A stretch of DNA of 64,000 nucleotides from Verrucomicrobia subdivision 3 bacterium UBA693 (lineage in GTDB: Bacteria; Verrucomicrobiota; Verrucomicrobiia; Limisphaerales; UBA8199): positions 1-64,000 of the forward strand of contig DBMR01000052.1 of the NCBI GenBank assembly GCA_002298785.1. The letters are read 5' to 3'. Under the pieces are notes generated by a model, which was not told the DNA's origin, ran no database searches, and saw only the letters and a list, made by a program, of their open reading frames with translations. A program made the position numbers and the translations under genes. Positions 6,609 to 15,540 of the stretch are shown here, piece after piece. Positions within the stretch are counted from its first letter, which is position 1, and every line of letters begins with the position of its first letter.

Positions 6609-9530
6609 TCAGGTGGTATAAGCCTCCATTCCCGCGCAGGAACAGACGAGATTGCGGTCGCCGAAAACATTGTCGATTCGGCCGCAAGCCGGCCAGAACT
6701 TATGTTCCTTTAACCAGGGAGCCGGAAAACAGGCCTGCTCGCGGCTATAAGGACGGTCCCAGGAATCGGCCATAGCCACGTCGGCGGTGTGCGGAGCTCC
6801 TTTGAGCGGGTTACGTAGTTTGTCGCTCTGTCCGTTTTCGATGGCGGTGATTTCACCGTGGATGCTGATCATGGTATCGCAAAAGCGATCCAATTCCGCT
6901 TTGGACTCGCTTTCGGTCGGCTCAACCATGACGGTGCCCGCCACGGGCCAGGAAACCGTCGGGGCATGGAAACCATAATCCATCAAGCGTTTCGCGACAT
7001 CTTCGACCGTGACCGACTTGAATTGGCGCAGGTCGAGAATGCACTCGTGGGCCACCAGGTTTTTGGAGCCGCGATAGAGAACGGGGAAGTATTTCTCGAG
7101 CCGGCGGGCGATGTAATTGGCATTGAGAATGGCGTAGCGAGTGGCCTGGGTGAGCCCTTCCGCACCCATGGCCGCAATGTAGACCCAGGAAATGGGGAGG
7201 ATGCTGGCACTGCCCCAAGTGGCGGCTGACACGGCGCCATTGCTCCGCCCGCTGGTGGGCGGCACCACCGCATGGCCGGGGAGGAACTTCACCAGGTGCT
7301 CCGCGACGCCGATTGGTCCCATGCCTGGGCCGCCACCGCCATGGGGGATGCAGAAGGTTTTGTGCAGGTTCAAATGGCACATGTCCGCTCCGATATCGCC
7401 AGGGCGGCACAGCCCAACCTGGGCGTTGAGATTTGCCCCGTCCATATAAACCTGGCCGCCATGGGCATGGATGATGGCGCAGATATCGCGAATGGTCTCC
7501 TCGAACACGCCGTGGGTTGAAGGGTAGGTGACCATCAGGGCCGCGAGTTCCTGGGCGTGCGCTTTGGCTTTCGCCTCGAGATCCGCCACATTGATGTTGC
7601 CTTGCTGATCACACGCCACGGCCACGACCGTAAGTCCCGCCATGACCGCGCTGGCAGGATTGGTGCCGTGGGCGGAGGTGGGAATCAGGCAGACTTTTCG
7701 ATGCGCCTCGCCGCGGGCCTGGTGATACGCTCGAATAACAAGCAGCCCGGCATATTCCCCCTGTGAACCGGCATTGGGTTGGAGCGAAATTCCCTTGAAC
7801 CCCGTGATTTCCGCCAGCCACTTTTCCAGATTCGCGAAAAGTTCCTGGTAACCCTGCGCCTGCTCGACGGGTGCGAACGGGTGCAACCGCCCGAACTCCG
7901 GCCAGGTAATCGGCAGCATCTCGGCCGCCGCGTTCAACTTCATGGTGCAAGATCCAAGCGGGATCATCGAGGTAGTCAGGGAGAGGTCCCGCGATTCCAA
8001 TCGTTTCAAATATCGGAGCATCTCGGTCTCTGAATGATAACGATTGAAAACCGGGTGGGTCAAAAACGGCGTCGTGCGCGCGTGGAGTTCCGGCAACGGC
8101 GAGAGGGCTTCCGCCTCGATTTCAGTAACGGTAAAGGCAGGTTTCCGTCCCTCATTGAAGGCGATCCAGAGATCGAGCAGGTCATTGGTCCCGGTGGTTT
8201 CGTCGAGTGAAATACCGGCAGTGAGATCGTTGATCCATCGGACGTTAATCTTCACCGCCTGCAGTTGCTTCACCAGGGCGTCCTTCTTTCCGGGTGAAAT
8301 CGAAACCTGGAGAGTATCGAACCCTGGCGGCGCGACCTTTTGGCCGAGCCGCGCCAAGCCCGTGGCGAGGATCTGAGCCAGGCCGCGGATCCGTTCGGCG
8401 ATCGCCTTAAGCCCCGCCGGCCCGTGATAACAGGCATACAGCGCGGCGATATTTGCCAGCAAGGCCTGCGCTGTGCAGATGTTGCTGGTGGCTTTCTCGC
8501 GGCGGATGTGCTGCTCCCGGGTTTGCAGCGACAGACGCAGCGCGGGCCGGCCACGGGAATCTTTGGAGACACCGACGATCCGTCCCGGCATGTGGCGTTT
8601 GTATTCGTCCCTGGTGGCAAAAAATGCGGCATGCGGACCGCCATACCCCAAGGGGACGCCAAATCGTTGGGCGCTACCCAGCGCGATGTCCGCGCCAAAC
8701 TCGCCAGGCGGTTTGAGCAAGGTGAGGCTCAATAGGTCGGCCGCCACGGCCACCAGAATACCTGCGGCATGGGCTTGCTTTATGAAATCGGCATAATCCC
8801 AAACCTCGCCGGTGGTGGCCGGGTATTGGACCAGGGCGCCAAAGAACTTCTCGGTAAGTGCGACGGATTGATGGTCACCCACGACCACTTCGATCCCGAG
8901 GGCGGCGGCGCGCGTCTGCACCACATCGACGATCTGTGGATGGCAGGCCTGCGAAACGAAAAAGCTGGAGCGCGTAGGCTTCAGACCATGGCACATGGTC
9001 ATGGCTTCTGCGGCGGCCGTAGCCTCATCGAGCAGGGAGGCATTGGCCACCGGGAGTCCGGTCAAATCCATAACCATGGTTTGGAAATTGAGCAGTGCCT
9101 CCAAACGGCCCTGGGCAATTTCAGCCTGGTAGGGGGTGTATTGGGTGTACCAGCCCGGGTTTTCGAGAATATTCCGCTGAAGCACCGGCGGGGTGACGCA
9201 GTCGGAGTAGCCCATCCCAAGGTAGGAGCGCCAAACCTGGTTCCGTGAGGCAATCTGGCGCAAGGCGGCCAGTGTCTCGAACTCGCTCCGGGCAGGCGGC
9301 AAATCGAGCGGGCGCCGGAGCCGGATGCTGGCAGGAACGGTGTCCGCGATGAAACCAGCCAGATCCTGGTAGCCAATCAGGGCGAGCATTTCCCGGGTTT
9401 GCTCCGGGTTAGGGCCGATATGGCGGCTCGCGAAAGGGGTGGCGGCGGGCAGCCGGTGTGCGATAGGAGCGGTCCCACCATTGCCTTCAGGGGGCCGGTG
9501 GCCAACTTGATTCTCAGCGGTAACTGACAT
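6609..9530 (-). CDS. gcvP: Glycine dehydrogenase (decarboxylating), P-protein of the glycine cleavage system
   Basis: PLP-dependent decarboxylase that transfers the aminomethyl group of glycine to lipoyl-GcvH. It is a single ~973-residue chain, the fused form in which both halves of the split archaeal/Gram-positive enzyme are joined. The N-terminal domain shows FASRHIGPNPEQ and YTPYQAEIAQGRLE; the C-terminal half contains the PLP lysine K724 in NLHKTF, followed by a glycine-rich IPHGGGGPGMGP loop. The ATG at 9530 is preferred over an upstream in-frame start at 9593 because the extra 21 residues have no family similarity that I recognise. GcvT and GcvH, normally neighbours, are not encoded nearby and must be elsewhere if the system is complete. 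Confidence 0.96.
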   Translation of the reverse strand: MSVTAENQVGHRPPEGNGGTAPIAHRLPAATPFASRHIGPNPEQTREMLALIGYQDLAGFIADTVPASIRLRRPLDLPPARSEFETLAALRQIASRNQVWRSYLGMGYSDCVTPPVLQRNILENPGWYTQYTPYQAEIAQGRLEALLNFQTMVMDLTGLPVANASLLDEATAAAEAMTMCHGLKPTRSSFFVSQACHPQIVDVVQTRAAALGIEVVVGDHQSVALTEKFFGALVQYPATTGEVWDYADFIKQAHAAGILVAVAADLLSLTLLKPPGEFGADIALGSAQRFGVPLGYGGPHAAFFATRDEYKRHMPGRIVGVSKDSRGRPALRLSLQTREQHIRREKATSNICTAQALLANIAALYACYHGPAGLKAIAERIRGLAQILATGLARLGQKVAPPGFDTLQVSISPGKKDALVKQLQAVKINVRWINDLTAGISLDETTGTNDLLDLWIAFNEGRKPAFTVTEIEAEALSPLPELHARTTPFLTHPVFNRYHSETEMLRYLKRLESRDLSLTTSMIPLGSCTMKLNAAAEMLPITWPEFGRLHPFAPVEQAQGYQELFANLEKWLAEITGFKGISLQPNAGSQGEYAGLLVIRAYHQARGEAHRKVCLIPTSAHGTNPASAVMAGLTVVAVACDQQGNINVADLEAKAKAHAQELAALMVTYPSTHGVFEETIRDICAIIHAHGGQVYMDGANLNAQVGLCRPGDIGADMCHLNLHKTFCIPHGGGGPGMGPIGVAEHLVKFLPGHAVVPPTSGRSNGAVSAATWGSASILPISWVYIAAMGAEGLTQATRYAILNANYIARRLEKYFPVLYRGSKNLVAHECILDLRQFKSVTVEDVAKRLMDYGFHAPTVSWPVAGTVMVEPTESESKAELDRFCDTMISIHGEITAIENGQSDKLRNPLKGAPHTADVAMADSWDRPYSREQACFPAPWLKEHKFWPACGRIDNVFGDRNLVCSCAGMEAYTT

Positions 9531-9645
9531 TCGGGGGAAATTAAGGCTCGTCCAACCCAATGCAAGCGCCTTTCGCGTTTCCGGTTTCCCCAATTTGGGG
9601 GATTTATTTTCTGGTTTCAGCCTGCCGCCGTCTTAAATTGGGGGT

Positions 9646-10269
9646 GTGAATCGGCGGTGGAAACCCATTTTATTTTCAGCCCTGGCCATTGCGGTGGTCT
9701 GGGGTTTGGCCATGGCCGGCTTTGCCCTGGCCAGGAATACTCGGATGACGGTCGAGAAACTCAACGCCTATGTGCATGATGTGGACCTGGCGAAACTCAG
9801 CCCGGCGGACCGGGCCCGTGCGCTGAAACGGCTGGCTGACAAAATGAACGCCTTGCCCCCGGAGGAACGCCGGCGCGCGCGCATCGAACGATCGGCCATG
9901 CGGTGGTTCGAGCAAATGACTGAGGACGAAAAAGGGGAATTTATCGAAGCCACCATGCCGACAGGATTCAAGCAGATGCTCAGTTCCTTTGAGCAACTGC
10001 CCGATGACAAGCGGCGTCGGGCCGTTGATGACGCGTTGCGCCGGTTGCGGGCCGCCCAGACACAAATACAAAGCGGCGCGGTTCCCCCGGATGGTGTTGG
10101 CGGCACCAATGCAGGCCCGGTGTTGAGCGACGAATTGCAGGCTAAAGTCCGTACGATCGGTCTCAAAACCTTTTACAGCCAAAGCTCGGCGCAAACCAAA
10201 GCCGAACTCGCCCCGGTGCTGGAGGAGTTGCAGCGCGTCATGGAGAGCGGACGGCCTTTCCATCGATGA
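9646..10269 (+). CDS. Hypothetical membrane-anchored helical protein
   Basis: I do not recognise a named family. The 207-residue product has one N-terminal hydrophobic segment (about residues 7-29), then a charged, helix-rich soluble part with repeated Lys/Arg/Glu patches such as PPEERRRARIERS and DDKRRRAVDDALRR, ending in a helix near LEELQRVMESG. The topology suggests an inner-membrane anchor with a helical domain outside the membrane core. The start is GTG, preceded by a G-rich stretch. Its stop codon overlaps the ATG of the following pilin-like gene (ATGA), so it is probably the first gene of a four-gene coupled unit ending in an ABC transporter. Confidence 0.75.
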   Translation: MNRRWKPILFSALAIAVVWGLAMAGFALARNTRMTVEKLNAYVHDVDLAKLSPADRARALKRLADKMNALPPEERRRARIERSAMRWFEQMTEDEKGEFIEATMPTGFKQMLSSFEQLPDDKRRRAVDDALRRLRAAQTQIQSGAVPPDGVGGTNAGPVLSDELQAKVRTIGLKTFYSQSSAQTKAELAPVLEELQRVMESGRPFHR

Positions 10270-10883
10270 CCGACAGTGCTCGCAATCTCCCTCGAGTTGA
10301 CCGGCCCGGGCCGGCTTTCACGCTGATTGAGTTGCTGGTGGTCCTCGCGATCATCACCATCCTGGCGGGGTTGTTGTTGCCCGCTGTAGCCCGAGCCCGC
10401 GAAGCGGCCAAAGGGGCGGCTTGTCTCAGTAATCTGCGGCAGGTTGGGGTGGCCATTCAGTTGTATGTGCAGGATAATGCTAACCGGCTCCCGTTTATGC
10501 GCGACCGGGTCCCGACCAATTCTACCGAGGTCCCTCCCACGCAGGATCCTCCCCTCGTCACCTCCAACACGTTGCCATCCCCCGATGTGGTGTTGGCCCA
10601 TTACCTGGGCAATGTTCGCGTCCTGAAATGCCCTTCGGACCAGGAACAGCTTTTTGAGAATACTGGCTCCAGCTATTCCTGGAACAGCCTGCTCAATGGG
10701 CAGGACGCCGAGCATCTATCGGCGTTCGAGATCCAGTTTGCCCCGCACCAGATACCACTGATGTTTGACAAGGAGAAATTTCACAAAGCTCGCGGCGAGG
10801 CGAAGGCGCAAAACTTTTTGTACGCCGACGGGCACATCAAAAATCTGCTGGCGATCGAGGGAACGATTCAAAAAAGCAAGTGA
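10266..10883 (+). CDS. Type IV pilin-like / pseudopilin protein with prepilin N-terminus
   Basis: A 205-residue protein starting with a short basic leader and the prepilin processing motif AFTLIELLVVLAIITILAGLLLP, in which the glutamate is fifth after the cleavage region. This helix is what the prepilin peptidase processes. The mature part has the conserved CLSNLRQVGVAIQLY segment typical of pilin-like proteins in Planctomycetes and Verrucomicrobia, and the C-terminal LYADGHIKNL resembles the H-x-DG ending of that group. The product is probably a minor pilin or secretion pseudopilin on the cell surface. It overlaps the genes on both sides (ATGA upstream, GTGA downstream), so it is translated with an ABC transporter. 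Confidence 0.87.
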   Translation: MTDSARNLPRVDRPGPAFTLIELLVVLAIITILAGLLLPAVARAREAAKGAACLSNLRQVGVAIQLYVQDNANRLPFMRDRVPTNSTEVPPTQDPPLVTSNTLPSPDVVLAHYLGNVRVLKCPSDQEQLFENTGSSYSWNSLLNGQDAEHLSAFEIQFAPHQIPLMFDKEKFHKARGEAKAQNFLYADGHIKNLLAIEGTIQKSK

Positions 10884-11815
10884 TCGAACTGGAAAATGTC
10901 AGTAAGCAGTTTGGCGCCCAACTCGCGGTGGATCGCCTAAGCGTGCAGGTGCCCGCCGGAGAGATTTACGGGTTGCTGGGTCGCAATGGCGCCGGGAAGA
11001 GCACGGCGATTGGCATGATGCTTGGCCAGGTATGGCCCACGTCAGGCAACCTGCGGGTCTGTGGTCATTGCGTCCTTTCAGAGCGGCACCTGGCTTTGCG
11101 CAAGGTCGGAGCCATTTTTGAGAGCCCCGCCTTTTACGATTATTTGTCCGGCTATCGCAACCTGCAGATTTTGAGTGCTTACACTGCCCGCACCGATGCT
11201 CGGCGCATACGGGAGGTGGTGGATTGGGTTGGGTTGGGCAGCCGAGCGCATTCGAAAGTGCGCACTTACTCGCATGGGATGCGGGCGCGGTTGGCACTGG
11301 CCCAGGCGCTGCTGCCAAATCCCGAGTTGCTGATTCTCGATGAGCCCAGCGACGGACTGGATCCGGAGGGTATCCACGAAATGCGCCTGACGATTCTGCG
11401 TCTGCACCGGGAGTTGGGGTTGACCATCCTGTTGTCCTCCCACTTGCTCAACGAAGTGGAGCAGCTTTGCACCCGAATATGTGTCCTGAACCAGGGGGCT
11501 AAAATTTTCGAGGGCAACCTCGCGGAAACGCGCCGGAATGGGAAATGGGTGCGTTTGAAAACCACCGATTGGGATCAGGCGACGCGTCAGTTGGCGGAGC
11601 AGGGGTTGATTTCGACGCATCGGGAGCGGCGCCTGGTTGCCCTGGCCGACGGGGTGGACATTCCGCGAATTGTGCGCGCCCTGGTTGCTTCGGGCATGGA
11701 GGTCCATGAAATTACCCCGGAGGAGGAATCCCTGGAGACGTTTTATCTAAACCTCATGGACCGTGGCGGCGCTGCTTCCACCCATCCCACAAGTTCGCCA
11801 AGCCCATCATCCTGA
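10880..11815 (+). CDS. ABC transporter ATP-binding protein
   Basis: A 311-residue nucleotide-binding subunit. The Walker A loop is GRNGAGKST near residue 34, the Q-loop region is FESPAFYDYLSG, the signature is a variant YSHGMRARL (SHGM instead of SGGQ), and Walker B is LLILDEPSDGLDP. The H-loop is SSHLL. The regulatory C-terminal part (about 210-300) is typical of exporters of the bacitracin/DrrA-like group. The GTG start overlaps the TGA of the pilin-like gene. With the following permease it forms a two-component transporter, probably an exporter, for an unknown substrate. Confidence 0.9.
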   Translation: MIELENVSKQFGAQLAVDRLSVQVPAGEIYGLLGRNGAGKSTAIGMMLGQVWPTSGNLRVCGHCVLSERHLALRKVGAIFESPAFYDYLSGYRNLQILSAYTARTDARRIREVVDWVGLGSRAHSKVRTYSHGMRARLALAQALLPNPELLILDEPSDGLDPEGIHEMRLTILRLHRELGLTILLSSHLLNEVEQLCTRICVLNQGAKIFEGNLAETRRNGKWVRLKTTDWDQATRQLAEQGLISTHRERRLVALADGVDIPRIVRALVASGMEVHEITPEEESLETFYLNLMDRGGAASTHPTSSPSPSS

Positions 11816-11816
11816 C

Positions 11817-12653
11817 ATGTTCTGCCAGCACCTCACTAACGAACTCTGGAAGCTGTTCGGCAAGAAGCGAACCTATATCGGTTTTGGCGCCTTCCTGTTG
11901 GCGCAAAACGCCATGCTGCTCGCCTTTCGCTTTACGCGCTGGAAATCGGATTTGGAGCGCATGCTCGATGGCAATGGCTACCTGGCGCAGGATTACGTTT
12001 CGTCGCTCACAGTGGCGGTGATTATGCTCATTCCCCAGGTGATCCTGTTATTGCCCCTTTACACGGCGTTGGTCGGAGGCGACCTGGTTGCCAAAGAAGC
12101 CGAGGACGGCACGTTGCGCATGATCCTGGCTCGGCCCGTGTCACGTTTTCGGTTGCTCCTCGTCAAATGGTTGGCGGGCCTGATTTTCTCCGCGGCCCTG
12201 GTGGCGGTGTTGGGGGGCACGGCGTTGCTTTTCGCGAGTTTCTGGTTTCCCTGGAAAGGGATGTTTGTCTTCGCCCCCGGCATGGTGTTCAACGTGCTGA
12301 GCGCCGGTGATGGGTTGCGATTATACATTTGCTCGCAGCTTTTCATCACGGTCAACGCCAGCATAATTCTGGCGCTGGCCTTCATGTTTTCCTGCTTCAA
12401 CATGAAGCCCGCTGCCGCCACGATTCTCGCCCTTTCTTACCTCTTCGTGAACCTGGTCATGGAAGGCATACCGTTCTTCGAGCGGTTCCAGGATTTTCTC
12501 CTGCCGCACCACTTTCGGATGTGGCTCCTGATCTACTCTCAGCCTACTCCGTGGGCTCGCATCGCGGAGTCATTTTGTGTTCTGGTAGCCTTCAATCTCA
12601 CTGCCTTTCTGATTGGCGCCGCCGCGTTCCAGGTTCGTGATATCAAATCCTGA
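11817..12653 (+). CDS. ABC transporter permease (ABC-2 type)
   Basis: A 278-residue integral membrane protein with about six hydrophobic segments and a cytoplasmic N-terminus. The layout follows ABC-2 permeases: a first helix after KRTYIGFGAFLL, a second near VIMLIPQVILLLPLYTALVG, then the conserved motif DLVAKEAEDGTLRMILARPVSR, in which the EDGTLR segment is the coupling helix of this family. The ATG at 11817 is one base after the stop of the ATPase gene, so the pair is almost certainly co-translated. It is the last gene before a 259 bp gap to gyrB. The substrate is unknown. Confidence 0.88.
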   Translation: MFCQHLTNELWKLFGKKRTYIGFGAFLLAQNAMLLAFRFTRWKSDLERMLDGNGYLAQDYVSSLTVAVIMLIPQVILLLPLYTALVGGDLVAKEAEDGTLRMILARPVSRFRLLLVKWLAGLIFSAALVAVLGGTALLFASFWFPWKGMFVFAPGMVFNVLSAGDGLRLYICSQLFITVNASIILALAFMFSCFNMKPAAATILALSYLFVNLVMEGIPFFERFQDFLLPHHFRMWLLIYSQPTPWARIAESFCVLVAFNLTAFLIGAAAFQVRDIKS

Positions 12654-12658
12654 TATAA

Positions 12659-12687
12659 ACATCTAATTATCAGGTTATTATAGATGT
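12659..12687. repeat. Inverted repeat in the gap before gyrB
   Basis: ACATCTA at 12659-12665 is matched by TAGATGT at 12681-12687 across a 15-base AT-rich spacer, just after the permease stop. The rest of the 259 bp gap before gyrB also has an AAAACC/GGTTTT pairing near 12783-12806 and AT-rich stretches that could include the gyrB promoter. Gyrase genes are often supercoiling-controlled, but nothing here proves it. Confidence 0.35.
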
Positions 12688-12912
12688 ACCAGGGTCTGGG
12701 GTTCCCTCCATAGTCGCCACCTCATCGAATGCAGCAGCCCTTTGAGGTGCTCATAACCCTATATGTTTGGGCGTCCATGCGGTAAAACCCCAACAAATTG
12801 TGGTTTTCGTGGTCAATTTATCTGAATTTGGATGTTGTGTCCGGGGCCTGAATTTTCTATCTTTTTTTACCCGCTTTGGAAGAGGCGCACCGCGCCAGTC
12901 CAGACGACTTTT

Positions 12913-15426
12913 ATGCCTGAGGAAAACCTTTTGGAATCGACCGAAAACACGAACGCCGCGCCGGAAGCGCTTGAGAAATACGATTCATCAAAAATCGATA
13001 AACTCGAGGGTTTGGAAGCCGTCCGCAAACGTCCCGGGATGTATATTGGTGACCCGGATGAACGCGGATTGCACCACTGTGTTTTTGAGGTGTTGGATAA
13101 TTCCATCGACGAGCACCTGGCGGGCTTTTGTAGCCGGATCGAAGTCACGGTTCATGTCGATGGGTCTGTTTCCATTCGCGATAACGGACGTGGCATCCCC
13201 GTGGACATGCATCCCAAGTGGAACATGCCCGCGGTCGAGTTGGTGCTGACCAATCTTCATGCGGGCGGCAAATTTGGACAGGGCGCCTACAAATATTCCG
13301 GCGGCTTGCACGGCGTCGGCGCCAAATGCGTCAACGCTCTCTCCGACTGGTTTAAGGTTGAGGTTTCCCGGGAGGGCAAAGTTTACTCGATGCAATTTGC
13401 CCGGGGCGTCACCACCGAGAAGCTTAAGGTCATTGGCAAATCGAAAGGCACCGGCACGCTCATCACGTTCAAGCCGGATCCGACTATTTTCACCATCACC
13501 ACGGAGTTCAAGTTCGAGGTGTTAGCCAATCGCCTACGGGAACTGGCCTTTTTGAATCCCGGGGTGGAGATCGCTTTGGCTGACGAACGCAACGAGAAGA
13601 GCGAAGCGTTTTTATACAAGGACGGTATCGAGGAGTTTGTCCGGCAATTGGGCCGCAATAAGCAGGTGGTGCATCCCAAGCCGATCGTTTTGAGCCGGCA
13701 AAAGGAGGAGGTATTTGTCGATTGTGTGATGCAATACAACGACAGCTACAATGACCAAATCCTGTGCTTTGCCAACTCGATTCCCAATCCGGATGGCGGG
13801 ACGCATTTGACCGGATTTAGGTCCGCCCTGACCCGCGCGGTCAACCAGTACGCCCGTCAAAACGAATTGCTCAAAGAGAAGGACCCTGCCATCTCTGGCG
13901 ACGATGTGCGGGAAGGGTTGGTGTGCGTGCTGAGCGTCAAGTTGCCGAACCCGCGGTTTGAATCCCAGACCAAGGTCAAATTGGTGAACACCGAAATCGA
14001 CGGCGTAGTGTCCTCGATTGTTTACGACGGTTTGATGACGCATTTCGACGCCAACCCGGCGATTGCGAAGAAGGTTATCGAGAAGTCGTTGCTGGCCGCG
14101 CGGGCGCGGGAAGCCGCGCGCAAAGCCCGGGAAACCGTTCGTAAAGGAGCCCTCACTGGTGGTGGCTTGCCCGGGAAACTGGCCGATTGCTCGGACCGCG
14201 ACCCGGCCAACACCGAACTTTACATCGTCGAGGGTGACTCCGCCGGTGGCTCCGCCAAGCAGGGGCGCGATCGTAAGTTTCAAGCCATTTTGCCGATCCG
14301 CGGCAAGCTGATTAATGTCGAGAAAGCGCGGCTGGATAAGGTGCTGCAGAATACCGAAATCCGGACCATGATCACCGCCGTGGGCACCGGCATTGGTGAT
14401 GGGGATACCGAAGGTGCTTTCAACCTGGAGAAGCTGCGCTACCACAAAATCATCATCATGACCGATGCCGATGTGGACGGGTCGCATATTCGGACTTTGC
14501 TGCTCACGTTCTTTTACCGGCAGATGCCGGAACTGGTGCGACGCGGATACGTCTATATCGCCCAACCGCCACTCTATCAAATCGCCCGCAAAAAGCGGGT
14601 CGAGTATGTGGATGACGACGCGCAGCTCAACCGCATCCTGATTCAACTGGGCACGGAGGAGGTCCGCTTGCGGAAGATCCGGGATGCCGTGGAGCTTTCG
14701 CAAAACCAGTTGAATGAAATCCTGGCGTTGCTGGAGTCCCTGGACAAATATGCCAATGGGCTGCGGCGCAAAGGCGGAGATTTCGCGGCGTACCTGGAGC
14801 GTCGTGATCCGCATACTCAGGAATTACCCCAGCACCTGATCAAGGTGCGCTCCGGCAATGATGAATCAGTCCATTATTTTTCGAGCAACGAAGACCTGGC
14901 GCGATTCGGCGGGGACAATCCGGATTTGAACCTCGGGTTGTCCGGCGAAGAGGAAAGCGACACCAGCCTGCTCGAGCGAGGCAAAGCGGGACCGGCGCGG
15001 CGGGCGCGGCACGAGGAGCTTTACGAAAGCCACGCCATCAAAGAGTTGCTCGAAAAGCTGGCGGTAAAAGGCTTCAGCGTGGATCACTATTCCGCCCAAG
15101 ACAACCCCTTGTTCGAGTTGGTGGAGGGGGAAGGCGAACGGCAGCAGGTCAAGCCCCTGTTCTCGATTCCAGAAATTCTTTCCAGCATCAAGGAAGTGGG
15201 ACGGCGCGGTTTGCAGATCAAGCGGTTCAAGGGGTTGGGCGAAATGAACCCGGAAGAACTTTTCGACACCACCATGAACCCTATTCGGCGCAAACTTCTG
15301 CGGGTCGATGTGACGGACGCGGTGGAAGCCGAAGAGATGTTCACCAAGCTCATGGGTGAAGAAGTGGAACCGCGGCGGCAGTTCATCGAGGATAACGCGC
15401 TCAATGTCCGCAATCTCGACGTGTGA
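12913..15426 (+). CDS. gyrB: DNA gyrase subunit B
   Basis: ATPase subunit of the type II topoisomerase that introduces negative supercoils. The GHKL ATPase domain shows EVLDNSIDEH, DNGRGIPVD and GGLHGVGAKCVNAL. The TOPRIM domain has EGDSAGGSAKQGRDR, PIRGKLINVEKAR and DADVDGSHIRTL. An extra domain of roughly 170 residues lies between DDDAQLNRIL and QIKRFKGLGEMNP, as in the Gram-negative form, giving 837 residues rather than ~640. The ATG at 12913 was chosen because family homology begins soon after it; an upstream in-frame start at 12832 would add an unlikely hydrophobic leader. It is 114 bp from gyrA. Confidence 0.97.
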   Translation: MPEENLLESTENTNAAPEALEKYDSSKIDKLEGLEAVRKRPGMYIGDPDERGLHHCVFEVLDNSIDEHLAGFCSRIEVTVHVDGSVSIRDNGRGIPVDMHPKWNMPAVELVLTNLHAGGKFGQGAYKYSGGLHGVGAKCVNALSDWFKVEVSREGKVYSMQFARGVTTEKLKVIGKSKGTGTLITFKPDPTIFTITTEFKFEVLANRLRELAFLNPGVEIALADERNEKSEAFLYKDGIEEFVRQLGRNKQVVHPKPIVLSRQKEEVFVDCVMQYNDSYNDQILCFANSIPNPDGGTHLTGFRSALTRAVNQYARQNELLKEKDPAISGDDVREGLVCVLSVKLPNPRFESQTKVKLVNTEIDGVVSSIVYDGLMTHFDANPAIAKKVIEKSLLAARAREAARKARETVRKGALTGGGLPGKLADCSDRDPANTELYIVEGDSAGGSAKQGRDRKFQAILPIRGKLINVEKARLDKVLQNTEIRTMITAVGTGIGDGDTEGAFNLEKLRYHKIIIMTDADVDGSHIRTLLLTFFYRQMPELVRRGYVYIAQPPLYQIARKKRVEYVDDDAQLNRILIQLGTEEVRLRKIRDAVELSQNQLNEILALLESLDKYANGLRRKGGDFAAYLERRDPHTQELPQHLIKVRSGNDESVHYFSSNEDLARFGGDNPDLNLGLSGEEESDTSLLERGKAGPARRARHEELYESHAIKELLEKLAVKGFSVDHYSAQDNPLFELVEGEGERQQVKPLFSIPEILSSIKEVGRRGLQIKRFKGLGEMNPEELFDTTMNPIRRKLLRVDVTDAVEAEEMFTKLMGEEVEPRRQFIEDNALNVRNLDV

Positions 15427-15540
15427 TCGCCGCATGGCTTTGAAGCAAGAAATCGCGAGTGGAGTGAAGACGGACCCCGCCGGCTGCACCGGCCTCCCGC
15501 GCTGAACGCGTGCTCATAAAATTTGACCTGACTGACTACT

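Noticed and set aside
13612..14814. Long open frame opposite gyrB
   Set aside because: Overlaps a well-supported gene entirely; no conserved motif.
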